A DNA stretch of 18,253 nucleotides from Thermoplasmata archaeon (GTDB lineage: Archaea > Thermoplasmatota > Thermoplasmata > Lutacidiplasmatales > UBA184), in assembly GCA_030040625.1 (NCBI GenBank), contig JASHTI010000122.1, forward strand, positions 1-18,253, in the 5' to 3' direction. The position numbers and the translations under genes are program-made. Below, in pieces: positions 1 through 8,441 of the stretch (its first letter is position 1; every line of letters starts with the position of its first letter). Under the pieces are notes generated by a model. It saw only the letters and a program-made list of their open reading frames with translations. It searched no databases and was not told where the DNA came from.

Positions 1-1
1 C

Positions 2-394
2 CAGCACACCGTGCGCGAGGCGCTCCATCGCGCGAAGATCGGGGTGAAGGACCTCGACCTCGCCGAGCTCCACGACTGCTTCACGATCTCCGAGATCGTC
101 GAGTACGAGGCGCTCGGGCTCTGCCCCGCCGGTCAGGGGGGCCGCTGGGCCGAGGACGGCGGCTCGGAGCTCGGTGGGGAGCTGCCGGTGAACACCCGGG
201 GGGGCCTGCTCGGCTGCGGCCATCCGCTCGGGGCGACCGGGATCGCCCAGGCCGTGGAGGTCTACGAGCAGTTCGCCGCGAAAGTGCCGGCCCCGCGCGC
301 GGTCCGGGACCCGGGCTGGGCGCTCGTCCACAACCTCTCCGGCAGCGCGAACGTGCACTCGGTCATGGTCTACCAGCGGGGCGAGGCGTCGTGA
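2..394 (+). CDS. Thiolase (acetyl-CoA acetyltransferase family), C-terminal part
   Basis: The gene enters from the left edge, so only about the last 130 residues are visible; a GTG at 11 is internal and not the true start. The segment ELHDCFTISEI is the thiolase motif with the active-site-region histidine, and NTRGGLLGCGHPLGATG is the C-terminal thiolase signature with the catalytic GHP histidine. Members of this family condense two acetyl-CoA molecules or cleave 3-ketoacyl-CoA. In many archaea this thiolase forms a complex with a DUF35 protein and HMG-CoA synthase to feed the mevalonate pathway, and the next gene here is indeed a DUF35 protein. The stop overlaps that gene's GTG start by four bases (GTGA), so the two are translationally coupled. 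Whether it serves mevalonate synthesis or fatty acid breakdown cannot be decided without the upstream genes. Confidence 0.9.
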   Translation, partial: QHTVREALHRAKIGVKDLDLAELHDCFTISEIVEYEALGLCPAGQGGRWAEDGGSELGGELPVNTRGGLLGCGHPLGATGIAQAVEVYEQFAAKVPAPRAVRDPGWALVHNLSGSANVHSVMVYQRGEAS

Positions 395-915
395 GCGCAC
401 CGAAGCCGCGCCGGCCGGTCCCACGAATGGCGACCGAGCCGTCGGCGCCGGCGGCCGAAGCCGTTGGGGCCACGGTCCCGTACCTGCTGGATTTCCTCCC
501 GCGCGAGGGGGAGGCGGAGACCCGGCTGAGCCGGTTCTACACCCGGCTGCGCGAGGGGCGCCTTTCCACGACGCGCTGCCGCAAGGACGGGACGACCACT
601 TGGCCGCCGCGAACCGTCTGTCCGGCGTGCCACACCGCTGAGCTCGACTGGATCGACCTGCCGGAGACCGGCCACCTCTACGCGTTCAGCGCGGTGCTGG
701 GCGGAGCTCCCCTCGGCATGGAGGCCGAGGTGCCGTTCGCGGTCGGCCTCGTCGACCTGGACGGCGCGCCGCTCCGGCTGTTCGGCCGGATCGTCGGCCG
801 GCCGTGGGCGGAGCTCTCCGTCGGGGACCGGGTCGCCGTCGAGACGTACCCCGTCGCCGGCGACCGCTACTTCTACCGATTCCGTGCCGGACCTGCCGGC
901 CCGCACGACCGGTAG
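391..915 (+). CDS. DUF35 OB-fold / zinc-ribbon acyl-CoA-associated protein
   Basis: This 174-residue protein has the family layout. A helical N-terminal part (FYTRLREGRL, about 49-58) leads into a rubredoxin-like zinc ribbon with the WPPRTVCPAC motif (71-80), and an OB-fold follows (about 90-170). DUF35 proteins bridge thiolase and HMG-CoA synthase in archaea and help channel acyl-CoA intermediates. The GTG start overlaps the thiolase stop by four bases, which supports joint function. A later ATG at 427 (residue 13) would remove a Pro-rich lead and is an alternative start. The zinc ribbon is incomplete: C63, C77 and C80 are present, but the expected second cysteine of the first pair is D66 (CRKDG instead of C-x2-C-G). 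Metal binding may therefore be altered or lost. Family assignment is firm; the exact partner is inferred. Confidence 0.85.
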   Translation: MSAPKPRRPVPRMATEPSAPAAEAVGATVPYLLDFLPREGEAETRLSRFYTRLREGRLSTTRCRKDGTTTWPPRTVCPACHTAELDWIDLPETGHLYAFSAVLGGAPLGMEAEVPFAVGLVDLDGAPLRLFGRIVGRPWAELSVGDRVAVETYPVAGDRYFYRFRAGPAGPHDR

Positions 916-941
916 ACGTTTCGAGTTCCGCCTGAGCGAGC

Positions 942-950
942 CTATTTATA
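942..950 (+). promoter_or_regulatory. TATA box of the oligosaccharyltransferase gene
   Basis: The AT-rich string CTATTTATA stands out in a very GC-rich stretch. About 27 bases downstream lies position 972-975, which would give a leader of about 25 bases before the ATG at 1000. The leader contains a GGGTGG Shine-Dalgarno-like string at 984-989. The preceding DUF35 gene ends at 915, so this is the likely start of a new transcription unit. Confidence 0.7.
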
Positions 951-999
951 GCCCCCCTCGGTCTCGCGCGCCGCCGGTCCAAAGGGTGGCCGACGGCGC

Positions 1000-3900
1000 A
1001 TGGACTCCGGGACCGTAGAGTGGTGGCGCCGTCACGGCTGGACGATCGCGCTGCTGCTCGCGGCGTTCGGCATCGCCTTCTCGGTCCGCACGGTCTGGAC
1101 GTACCCGGTCGTCGCCCGGGCCGGCTGGCTGTACACCTACGCGGGCGGCTCGGACTCGTACTACCACTCGCGCGTGATGAGCTACATCATCGCGACGCAC
1201 CAGAATCTGATCCACGATCCGATGCTGAAGTTCCCGATCGGGGCGATCAACCCGCGGGAACCGCTGTTCGACTGGATGAACGCGATCCTGGGGATCGTCT
1301 TCGCCCCGTTCTTCGGCGGGAACGCCAACACGGCGGGCGCCTTCTTCCTCGACCTGCAGGCGCCCCTCTGGGCGGCGCTCGAGGTCTTCCCGATCTACCT
1401 GATCGGCCGCGAGATCTCAAGCCGGCGCAACGGGCTGATCGCGGCGCTCATCTACCCGTTCCTGAGCGCCAGCATCGACACCTCCACCTTCGGCTACGCG
1501 GACTACCAGTCGTTCTACACGTTCTTCCTGCTCGTCTGCGTCTACGCCTACCTGCGGACCGTCAAGGCGATCGGACACCGTCGCTACGTGGAAAGCTACG
1601 GGAGCGTCCGCGGGATCCTGGCGGGCCTCCGTAACTTCCTGAGGAGCGAGCCGACCGCGATCAAGTGGGCCGTCTTCACCGGCGTCGCGATGGGCGCCTT
1701 GGCGCTCTCCTGGCAGGGCTACACCTACGCGATCGTCGTCCTCGTCTTCACGCTCATCATCGGGATGCTGATCGAGCGGATCCGGCGGATCGACTCGTTC
1801 GGCCTGTACGTCTCGACCTGGATCATCGGGCTGGTGGGAATCGGCATGGCCGCGCCGTACTACCTCGTCCAGCACGAGCTCCGCGTGTTCCTGGAGCTGC
1901 CGGTGATCCTGCTGTTCGGCGCGCTCGTCGTGATGCTTCCGTTCCTGCTCCTGCGGGACGTGCCGTGGGTCTTCTCGATCCCGACGCTCCTGCTCGTCGT
2001 CGGCGCCGGCGTCCTCGCGCTCCGGCTCTTCGCGCCGACGCTCTTCACCGCCGCGATCACCGGCGACGGCTACTTCGTCAAGAACCTGATCTACTCGACC
2101 GTCGCGGAGGCGCAGGCGCCGTCGTTCGACTCGCTGGTCATCGGCTACGGGGTGATCACGTTCTTCCTCGCCTTCGCGGGGCTCGCCCTCTTCGGTTACC
2201 TGCTGGTCCACCAGCGGTTCAAGCGCTACCACATCGCCTTCCTCGTCTTCGCCGTCGTCTCGATCTACCTGCCGATCTCGGCCGCCAAGTTCTTCCTGGT
2301 CGGCGCGCCCGCCTACGCGCTGCTCAGCGCCGAGGCGATCCACCGCCTCCTGGACGTCGGCGGCTATCCGCAGCTACGTCGCGCCGTCGCCTCGCTCTCC
2401 GACCGGACCGGCAGCGTGGCGGCGTTCGGCAAGTCGTTCAAGGCCCGGCATGTCCTCGTCCTCGCGCTCGCGGTCGGGATCGTCCTGCCGAACCTCTGGG
2501 TCTCCATCGACGCCGGCATCCCGAGCAACACGAAGGACCACTTCGCGGTCCAGATCAACGACACCCTCCCCTCGTGGCTCAAGCTGAACAGCTCCGCGCC
2601 GGCGGGCAACCTGCTCGGCGCGGCCGGCAGCGGCCTGGACACGCCGAAGATGTACGACAGCGCGGCCTACAACTGGCTCGCCCAGCAGGATACCGGGTTA
2701 CCGGAACCGAGTCGGCCGGCGTACATCAGCTGGTGGGACTACGGCTTCCAGGCGATCGATCAGGGCCAGCATCCGAGCGTCGCGGACAACTTCCAGAACG
2801 GCATCGACCCTGCCGGACAGTTCCTCCTCAGCCAGAACGAGTCCCTGGCGATCGGCGTCCTCGCGGCGACGCTCCTGCAGGGCGAGATCCAGCTGACCCA
2901 CGCCTCCGCGCTGCCCGCCTCGCTCAACGCGATCCTGGCGGGCGACGGGGTGAACGTCACGACGCTCCACCGCGCGCTCTACGACGAGGCGGCGGACTAC
3001 CAGATCGTCATCCACAACCCGCACAAGTTCCTCCCGGTGAACCCGTCGACGCTCACCGATGACAACGCGATGTACCTCGTGGTGAGCTACTACCTCGCCG
3101 ACCACCTCTCCCTGAACGGGGTCTCCCGCGTCTACAACTCGCTGATCCAGTACACGGGATGGTCGATCCGCTACGCCATGACCGACACCCGGCTGTTCCC
3201 GTTCAGCGGCTCCGACACCGGCATCTTCTACGCCCCGGCCGACCTCACCGGCCGCGTCGTCAACTCCGAGGGCGTCCCGACGAGCTTCTTCAACGTCACG
3301 ATCACCGGCTCGGACGGCACCACCTACCCGCTCGGCCCGCTGCCCGCCGGCGTCAGCGCGCTCCAGTACAACATCAACTATTCCTCGCCGTTCTATCGGA
3401 CGATGCTCTACCACATCTACATCGGCTACAACGGGACCGATGTGGGCCAGTCCGGCGGGATCCCGGGGCTGACGGGCGCGGCCGAGAACGACCCGATCGA
3501 GCCCGGCTGGATGCTGCAGCACTTCGAGGTCGCCTACCGGACGGCCTACGTCTGCCCGGGGAACCCGAACCCGAACCCGAGCAGCTCCTGCTTCTACGCG
3601 ACGAACCGCCCGAACGCGATCAAGGTGAAGAACGAGACGAACGGCTCGGCGAACCTCTCCGCGGTCGACTACTTCGAGGGCGGCGAGTCGATCCTGACGT
3701 ACTATCCGGGCGTCACGCTCTACGGGCACCTGGTGACCCCGAACGGCAACCCGGTCGCCGGCGCCCGGGTGACGATCTACGACGGCTGGGGGATCCCGCA
3801 CATGACCAACGTCACGGACGCGAACGGGGACTTCTCGCTCGTGCTGCCGCCGGGCAACGATACCCTGAACGTCACCACCGGAACGTTCGACAAGCAGAAC

Positions 3901-6900
3901 CAGTCCGATGACCAGCTGATCCGCTCGATCAAGATCCCGATCCCGGACGCGGTCGGTTACAGCCCCACCGCGCCGTCGATGGATGCGACGTACGTCATCG
4001 GGAACTCCAGCCTCGCCGGGACGGTCTTCTGGAACGTCTCCGGCAACAAGACCTACGACCCCAGCACCGACCCGCCGGTGGACCACGCGACCGTGACGCT
4101 GACCGGCCCGGGCAACGTCGTCGTGTACCGCCAGACGACGGACCCGAGCGGCACGTTCGTCGACCCGGAGATGGTGCCGGGGACCTACACCGTGAACGTC
4201 ACCGTCGGGAACGTCACCTACCCGCTGGGATCGAAGACCGTGCTCCCCGGAACGAAGAACCTCACGCTCGGGCTCTCGCCCGGCAGCATCAGCGGCTCGG
4301 TGACGAACGGGGACGGCAAGGACGTCGCCGGCGCGACCGTGACCCTCCGCAACGCGACCGCGATCTACGCGCAGGCGACGACGAACTCCAGCGGCAGCTA
4401 CACGTTCAGCGCGGTGCGGCCGGGCCGCTACAGCGTCAGCGCCGTCGGCGCCACCGCCACCACGTTCTCCAGCCGGGTCATCGTGGTCCTCGCCACCGCC
4501 GGCGGTACCGGCACCGCGAACCTCATCGTCGAGCCGCGCGCGACCAGCCAGGTCGGCGTGAGCGCGGCGGGCGAGATGCTCGCCAACGCCACGGTCACCT
4601 GGACCCCGTTGGTGGCGTTCGGCCATGCGGACGCCTCTCCGATCGGTTCGATCCTCACGGCGTCGACCAACGTGACGCTCGCGACGAGCAACGTGGACGG
4701 TGTCGCCACCGCGAGCATCCCGGTCGGTACCTACACCGTCGAGGCGATCGGCCGCGTTGCGGGTGAGCGGTACACCGCGCTCGCCACGCTCAACGTCACG
4801 ACCCCGGGGGCGACCAGCGTCTTGCTCCTGAACCTCACGCCCGCGCGGTCGGTCGCGGTCACCGTCAAGGGCGATGCGAGCTCGAACGAGACGGCGGTGA
4901 TCGCCTACGGCCCCGGCGACCTCGAGGCGATCGGCTGGACCAACGCGAACACGACCGCGGTCCTGACGCTCCCGAAGGGGTCCTACACGTTCCTCGGCAT
5001 CAGCGGCCTGGCGGGCGAGGGGAGCAGCGCGACCGCCGCGCTGGGGACCGCGAGTGTCGACGCCCCGACCGAGCTGACGCTCACGCTCGGGGCCGCCACG
5101 AGCGTTCCGCTGAAGGTCGGGACCCCGACGAGCAGCGGTTCGGTCCTCGCCGCCCCCAACGCGACCGTGGTCCTCTCCGGAGGCAGCGGCGGCCCCCGCC
5201 TCACGGGCCGGGCCGACACGAACGGTACGATCGAGCTGTTCCTCCCGACCGCCTCCGGCCCGGTCGCCGGCGGCTACTGCGTCGCGGCGAGCGCCTACGG
5301 CTTCGCCACCAACGGGACCTGCGGCCTGACCCCGAGCCAGCTCGCCCACCTCGGCACGCTCCCGCTGCCCGTGCACGAGGTGCCGGTGACCCTCGCGGTG
5401 ACCGGCCTCCCCGCCAAGACGCCGGTGACGGTCAACATCACCGGTCGGAGCGTCGGGAGCCGCTCGCTGACGCTGAAAGGCGGCCCGACGTTCCACTTCG
5501 ACCTGCCGCCCGGCACCTACGGGGTCGGTGCGCGCGCGGTGATCGGCAACGGCACCAAGGTCTACCTTCCGGCGTCGGTGCTGTCGACCGAGGTGCCGCT
5601 CGGTGCGGTCAGCACCAACCTCCTCCTCATCGTCGTCCCCCAGATCAACGCCTCCGGGAAGATCCAGCTGCCTCCCGGCGCGGAGCTCTCCGGCGTCAAG
5701 GTCGCCCTCGCCTCCCCGGAGCTGAACGTCACGGTCAACGGGACGACCTACGAGAAGAAGTTCCGGGCCGCGCCGACGAACTACACGGCGACGGTCACCG
5801 TCACCGTCGCGGGCGAGGAGTTCATCAACGTCACGCGGGTCACGGTCCACGCCGACGGTTCGATCACCCCGCGGCTCTCGGTGACCGGCGTCGGCGTGCC
5901 GGCGAACGTCACGCTGACCTCGAGCAACGGCCAGACCGTCCGGGTCGACACGGCCGTGACGTTCGTGAACGCGCGGGGCCTGCGTATCCGTGAGGAGGCG
6001 ACCGACGGCGTCGTGAACGCGACGCTGCCCGCGGGCAGCTACGTCGTGCACGCCAACGCGACCGGGACGCTCAGCGGGCCGAACGGAACCTACCTCGAGA
6101 ACTGGACCACGGGCGCCGGCGTCGGCTGCGCCCTCAGCCTCAGCGACCCGTCGTGCGCGGTCGGGGTCACCGGCACCCCCGTCCTCGTCCCGATCCACGG
6201 TGTCCTGGTGCCCGCCGGCTCGACGGCCCCGGTCGGCGGCACGGTGCGGCTCCTCGGGCCGTACCCCTCCACCTCGGTCCAGAGCCTGAGCACCTCGAAC
6301 GGGTCGTTCACGGTGCGCCTGCAGCCGGGGGCCTACCAGGTGTACGCGGTCGCGGGCGGGGCCGCCCTCGCCGGCTTCGCGAAGATCCTCGCCCTGCCCG
6401 GCGCCGTCGGCTACCTCGTGCTCCCCTTGCTCCCGACCTGGACGGCCAGCCTCCACCTCACGAACTCGACGAGCGGGGGCGTCGGGGTGGGTGCGGCGAC
6501 CGTGACGGTCCGCAACGCCTACGGGATCGCGACGGTCTACTCCGGCATCAACCCCGGCTCGACGCTCACCCTCGCGCTGCCGATCGGCAACTACACGGTC
6601 AAGGCGAACGCGACCGGCAGCCGCAACGGGGTCGAGGGGACCGCCGTCGCCTCCGGTCGGCTCGCCGTCCGGTCCGGGAACGTGGTCCGCGACCTGGACC
6701 TCGCCGTGCCGGTCAACGCCGCCGTCACCGCGACGATCGGCGGGTCGACGGTCGTCGACGTCGCCCCCGGCGGGCAGGTCACGTTCGACTTCTCCGTCCG
6801 GAACACGGGCAACGTGCCGGTGACGATCCACCCCGTCGGCTCGCCCTCGACCTGGAAGTTCAACTTCACGTTCGGCGGCCACAGCGGTACGGGCAGCGTG

Positions 6901-7587
6901 ACGCTCGGGCCCGGCGGCAACTCCTCGGGGGCCGTCCGCATCACCGTCCCCCGCGGCACCGCCGTCGCGCATCCCCCGCTGAGCATCCTGTTCAAGCTCG
7001 CCAACGGCACCTCGACCGGGGCGATCAGCCCGGCGCCGGTCGTCAACGTCCTGCCGTACTACGGGCTCAAGGCCGGCACGACCGTCGGCGCCCTCCCGAG
7101 GGTCGGTCCCCTCTCCGCCCAGTTGCCGTTCTACCTCGCGAACAAGGGGAACGTCAACGAGACGATCCGGCTCGCGGTCGTCGACGCGGACCGGCTCGCC
7201 TCCGACGGCTGGTCGATCAGCTGGACGGTCAACAACGAGAGCGCGAGTGGCTCTAACGTCAGCCTCTCCGCCGGGGAGAACGCCTCGGTGGACCTGGTCC
7301 TCAACTCGACGGCCGGCCTCGCGATCCCGCCGGGTTCGGCGACGGTCCTGGCGACGGTCCTCGACACCGGAGGTGCGACGACGGCGCTGGTCCAGCTCAA
7401 GGTCCCGCGGCCGTCGGTGACGACGACCCCCGGCTCGCTCGGCGTCTCGGGCGTCCGCATCGGCAGTGGACCGACCGGCGTGCCCGACTGGCTCGTCCCG
7501 ATCCTCGTCTTCGTGCCGGCGCTGCTGCTCATCGCGGCCGTGGTCACCTACCGTTGGTGGCGGACCCGGAGGTGGACGCGGCGGTGA
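1000..7587 (+). CDS. aglB: AglB/STT3-type oligosaccharyltransferase with giant extracellular tail
   Basis: This is the catalytic subunit of archaeal N-glycosylation, which moves a lipid-linked glycan onto Asn of Asn-X-Ser/Thr sequons outside the membrane. Residues 1-510 form a polytopic GT-C domain. The first acidic motif is GGSDSYYH (D52), the second is GYADYQ (D168), and the loop glutamate motif is TVAE (E370). WWDYG (578-582) binds the sequon, followed by ADNFQNG. Catalysis-related residues are thus present, although Q170 replaces the usual second acidic or His residue of the second motif. Known AglB proteins are usually about 600-1000 residues; this one is 2195. After about residue 760 comes a Thr/Ser/Asn-rich chain of carboxypeptidase-regulatory-like and Ig-like beta domains (for example about 904-960 and 1097-1152). 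NEW3/CARDB-like segments follow (about 1920-2130), then a membrane helix and a basic end (RWWRTRRWTRR). A TATA box and GGGTGG precede the ATG. The end overlaps the next gene by four bases. The symbol is by family. Confidence 0.9.
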   Translation: MDSGTVEWWRRHGWTIALLLAAFGIAFSVRTVWTYPVVARAGWLYTYAGGSDSYYHSRVMSYIIATHQNLIHDPMLKFPIGAINPREPLFDWMNAILGIVFAPFFGGNANTAGAFFLDLQAPLWAALEVFPIYLIGREISSRRNGLIAALIYPFLSASIDTSTFGYADYQSFYTFFLLVCVYAYLRTVKAIGHRRYVESYGSVRGILAGLRNFLRSEPTAIKWAVFTGVAMGALALSWQGYTYAIVVLVFTLIIGMLIERIRRIDSFGLYVSTWIIGLVGIGMAAPYYLVQHELRVFLELPVILLFGALVVMLPFLLLRDVPWVFSIPTLLLVVGAGVLALRLFAPTLFTAAITGDGYFVKNLIYSTVAEAQAPSFDSLVIGYGVITFFLAFAGLALFGYLLVHQRFKRYHIAFLVFAVVSIYLPISAAKFFLVGAPAYALLSAEAIHRLLDVGGYPQLRRAVASLSDRTGSVAAFGKSFKARHVLVLALAVGIVLPNLWVSIDAGIPSNTKDHFAVQINDTLPSWLKLNSSAPAGNLLGAAGSGLDTPKMYDSAAYNWLAQQDTGLPEPSRPAYISWWDYGFQAIDQGQHPSVADNFQNGIDPAGQFLLSQNESLAIGVLAATLLQGEIQLTHASALPASLNAILAGDGVNVTTLHRALYDEAADYQIVIHNPHKFLPVNPSTLTDDNAMYLVVSYYLADHLSLNGVSRVYNSLIQYTGWSIRYAMTDTRLFPFSGSDTGIFYAPADLTGRVVNSEGVPTSFFNVTITGSDGTTYPLGPLPAGVSALQYNINYSSPFYRTMLYHIYIGYNGTDVGQSGGIPGLTGAAENDPIEPGWMLQHFEVAYRTAYVCPGNPNPNPSSSCFYATNRPNAIKVKNETNGSANLSAVDYFEGGESILTYYPGVTLYGHLVTPNGNPVAGARVTIYDGWGIPHMTNVTDANGDFSLVLPPGNDTLNVTTGTFDKQNQSDDQLIRSIKIPIPDAVGYSPTAPSMDATYVIGNSSLAGTVFWNVSGNKTYDPSTDPPVDHATVTLTGPGNVVVYRQTTDPSGTFVDPEMVPGTYTVNVTVGNVTYPLGSKTVLPGTKNLTLGLSPGSISGSVTNGDGKDVAGATVTLRNATAIYAQATTNSSGSYTFSAVRPGRYSVSAVGATATTFSSRVIVVLATAGGTGTANLIVEPRATSQVGVSAAGEMLANATVTWTPLVAFGHADASPIGSILTASTNVTLATSNVDGVATASIPVGTYTVEAIGRVAGERYTALATLNVTTPGATSVLLLNLTPARSVAVTVKGDASSNETAVIAYGPGDLEAIGWTNANTTAVLTLPKGSYTFLGISGLAGEGSSATAALGTASVDAPTELTLTLGAATSVPLKVGTPTSSGSVLAAPNATVVLSGGSGGPRLTGRADTNGTIELFLPTASGPVAGGYCVAASAYGFATNGTCGLTPSQLAHLGTLPLPVHEVPVTLAVTGLPAKTPVTVNITGRSVGSRSLTLKGGPTFHFDLPPGTYGVGARAVIGNGTKVYLPASVLSTEVPLGAVSTNLLLIVVPQINASGKIQLPPGAELSGVKVALASPELNVTVNGTTYEKKFRAAPTNYTATVTVTVAGEEFINVTRVTVHADGSITPRLSVTGVGVPANVTLTSSNGQTVRVDTAVTFVNARGLRIREEATDGVVNATLPAGSYVVHANATGTLSGPNGTYLENWTTGAGVGCALSLSDPSCAVGVTGTPVLVPIHGVLVPAGSTAPVGGTVRLLGPYPSTSVQSLSTSNGSFTVRLQPGAYQVYAVAGGAALAGFAKILALPGAVGYLVLPLLPTWTASLHLTNSTSGGVGVGAATVTVRNAYGIATVYSGINPGSTLTLALPIGNYTVKANATGSRNGVEGTAVASGRLAVRSGNVVRDLDLAVPVNAAVTATIGGSTVVDVAPGGQVTFDFSVRNTGNVPVTIHPVGSPSTWKFNFTFGGHSGTGSVTLGPGGNSSGAVRITVPRGTAVAHPPLSILFKLANGTSTGAISPAPVVNVLPYYGLKAGTTVGALPRVGPLSAQLPFYLANKGNVNETIRLAVVDADRLASDGWSISWTVNNESASGSNVSLSAGENASVDLVLNSTAGLAIPPGSATVLATVLDTGGATTALVQLKVPRPSVTTTPGSLGVSGVRIGSGPTGVPDWLVPILVFVPALLLIAAVVTYRWWRTRRWTRR
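3289..7320 (+). other. Sequon-rich beta-domain stalk encoded within the oligosaccharyltransferase gene
   Basis: Counting by eye, this part encodes about fifty N-X-S/T sequons, one per roughly 26 residues. The domain pattern recurs: a strand, a PVAGARVTI- or DVAGATVTL-like strand, a DANGDFSL- or NSSGSYTF-like turn, and a PGTYTV- or PGRYSV-like end. That is the carboxypeptidase-regulatory/PEGA-like fold seen in surface stalks. Three closely spaced cysteine pairs (C852/C864, C1427/C1441, C1710/C1719) could form local disulfides, consistent with an extracellular position. An NPNPNP microrepeat lies between the first pair. The repeats are diverged in sequence, so this is not a DNA-level tandem repeat. 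Confidence 0.7.
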
Positions 7588-8411
7588 GGCCCCTCCCGAT
7601 CGCCCTGGCGCTCCTCGTGCTCCTGGGGGTGCTCTTCGCCGGCCCGCTGGCCGCCCCGGCCCGGGCCGCCGCGCCCGGCGCTTCGTCGACCTCCAGCCCG
7701 CCGCTGACCGGCAACATCACCGGTCCGTCGTTCCTCGCGACGAGCAGCAACGGGACCTATCGGCTCAACGCCACCGGGGGCCCGGCGTACGTCGACGGCT
7801 CGCTGGTCGGCACGATCACCTGGAAGGCGCGGCTCGTGGCGAGCAACACCACCGGCTCGTCGCTCACCCCGACGAACGGGACGCTCACGGCCGCCAAGCC
7901 GAACGCCTCGATCACGCTGAAGGTCGGCGCGCTCGCCGAGCGGATCCAGCTGATCGTCACGGTGACGAGCAGCTTCGCCGGGGCGAACAAGACGATCAAC
8001 CTGACGAAGTCGATCCGCAGCGTCGTCCCCTACACGCTCCGGGCGACGCTCGTCGCGGGGACCAACGCCGGGACCCTCTCGTTCGTCGTCCTCGTCGCGC
8101 TCGACGGCAAGCGCGTGGGCAACGTGACGATCCCCTCGCTGAAGCCGGGCGCCAGCTACAGCCTGAGCTACCGCTACGCGACCCTCGGCCTGTCGAGCGG
8201 CTACCACACGTTCACGCTGTCGATCGCCGAGGCGCACGGGCTCGTCACCTTCGGCAACGGGCGCACCGTCGAGGCGTTCACGTTCTACGTCGCGCCGGCA
8301 CCGACGAACAACACGATCTGGTACGTCGTCGGCGTGATCGCGTTCTTCGGGGTTCTCTTTATATACGGCACCCGGGTCGCCGCGCGCCGGCGGCCCCCGA
8401 CGCGTCGCTGA
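7584..8411 (+). CDS. Type I membrane surface protein coupled to the oligosaccharyltransferase
   Basis: The start is GTG 7584, which overlaps the preceding stop (GTGA). A strong GGAGGTGG lies about 8 bases upstream (7568-7575), so a longer reading from 7554 is unlikely. The 275-residue product begins with a clear signal peptide (RPLPIALALLVLLGVLFAGPL, ending near APARAAAPG). The ectodomain is Ser/Thr-rich with about ten N-X-S/T sequons. One membrane helix (about 241-260, IWYVVGVIAFFGVLFIY) is followed by a basic tail ending RVAARRRPPTRR. I do not recognise the ectodomain family. It shares tail architecture with the enzyme encoded just before it: beta-rich, sequon-rich, one C-terminal helix and an Arg-rich end. 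A role as an accessory subunit or glycosylated partner is inferred from coupling and architecture only. Confidence 0.8.
   Translation: MRPLPIALALLVLLGVLFAGPLAAPARAAAPGASSTSSPPLTGNITGPSFLATSSNGTYRLNATGGPAYVDGSLVGTITWKARLVASNTTGSSLTPTNGTLTAAKPNASITLKVGALAERIQLIVTVTSSFAGANKTINLTKSIRSVVPYTLRATLVAGTNAGTLSFVVLVALDGKRVGNVTIPSLKPGASYSLSYRYATLGLSSGYHTFTLSIAEAHGLVTFGNGRTVEAFTFYVAPAPTNNTIWYVVGVIAFFGVLFIYGTRVAARRRPPTRR
8358..8365 (+). promoter_or_regulatory. TATA box inside the 3' end of the preceding gene
   Basis: TTTATATA is the strongest TATA-like string in this part of the window. It lies inside codons for the membrane helix of the preceding gene (LFIYG). The expected transcription start is about 8388-8392, some 50 bases before the zinc-ribbon ATG at 8442. 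It could give the zinc-ribbon/aEF1B pair expression independent of the glycosylation genes. Confidence 0.55.
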
Positions 8412-8441
8412 GCGCGGGACGGGGCCGGCCGGGTGCGATCG

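Noticed and set aside
3565..3590. The GAACCC tandem triplet as a DNA repeat or regulatory site
   Set aside because: It is a three-unit coding microrepeat giving NPNPNP within a Cys-bounded loop and needs no other explanation.
2698..6972. A minus-strand open frame of 1424 codons inside the oligosaccharyltransferase gene
   Set aside because: Its translation is a low-complexity mix of Arg, Gly, Asp and Val with no motif, as expected from reading GC-rich codons backwards. The plus-strand frame has clear catalytic motifs.
7554..7583. Earlier GTG start for the type I surface protein
   Set aside because: It would place ten polar and acidic residues before the signal peptide, while GGAGGTGG is correctly spaced only for GTG 7584.
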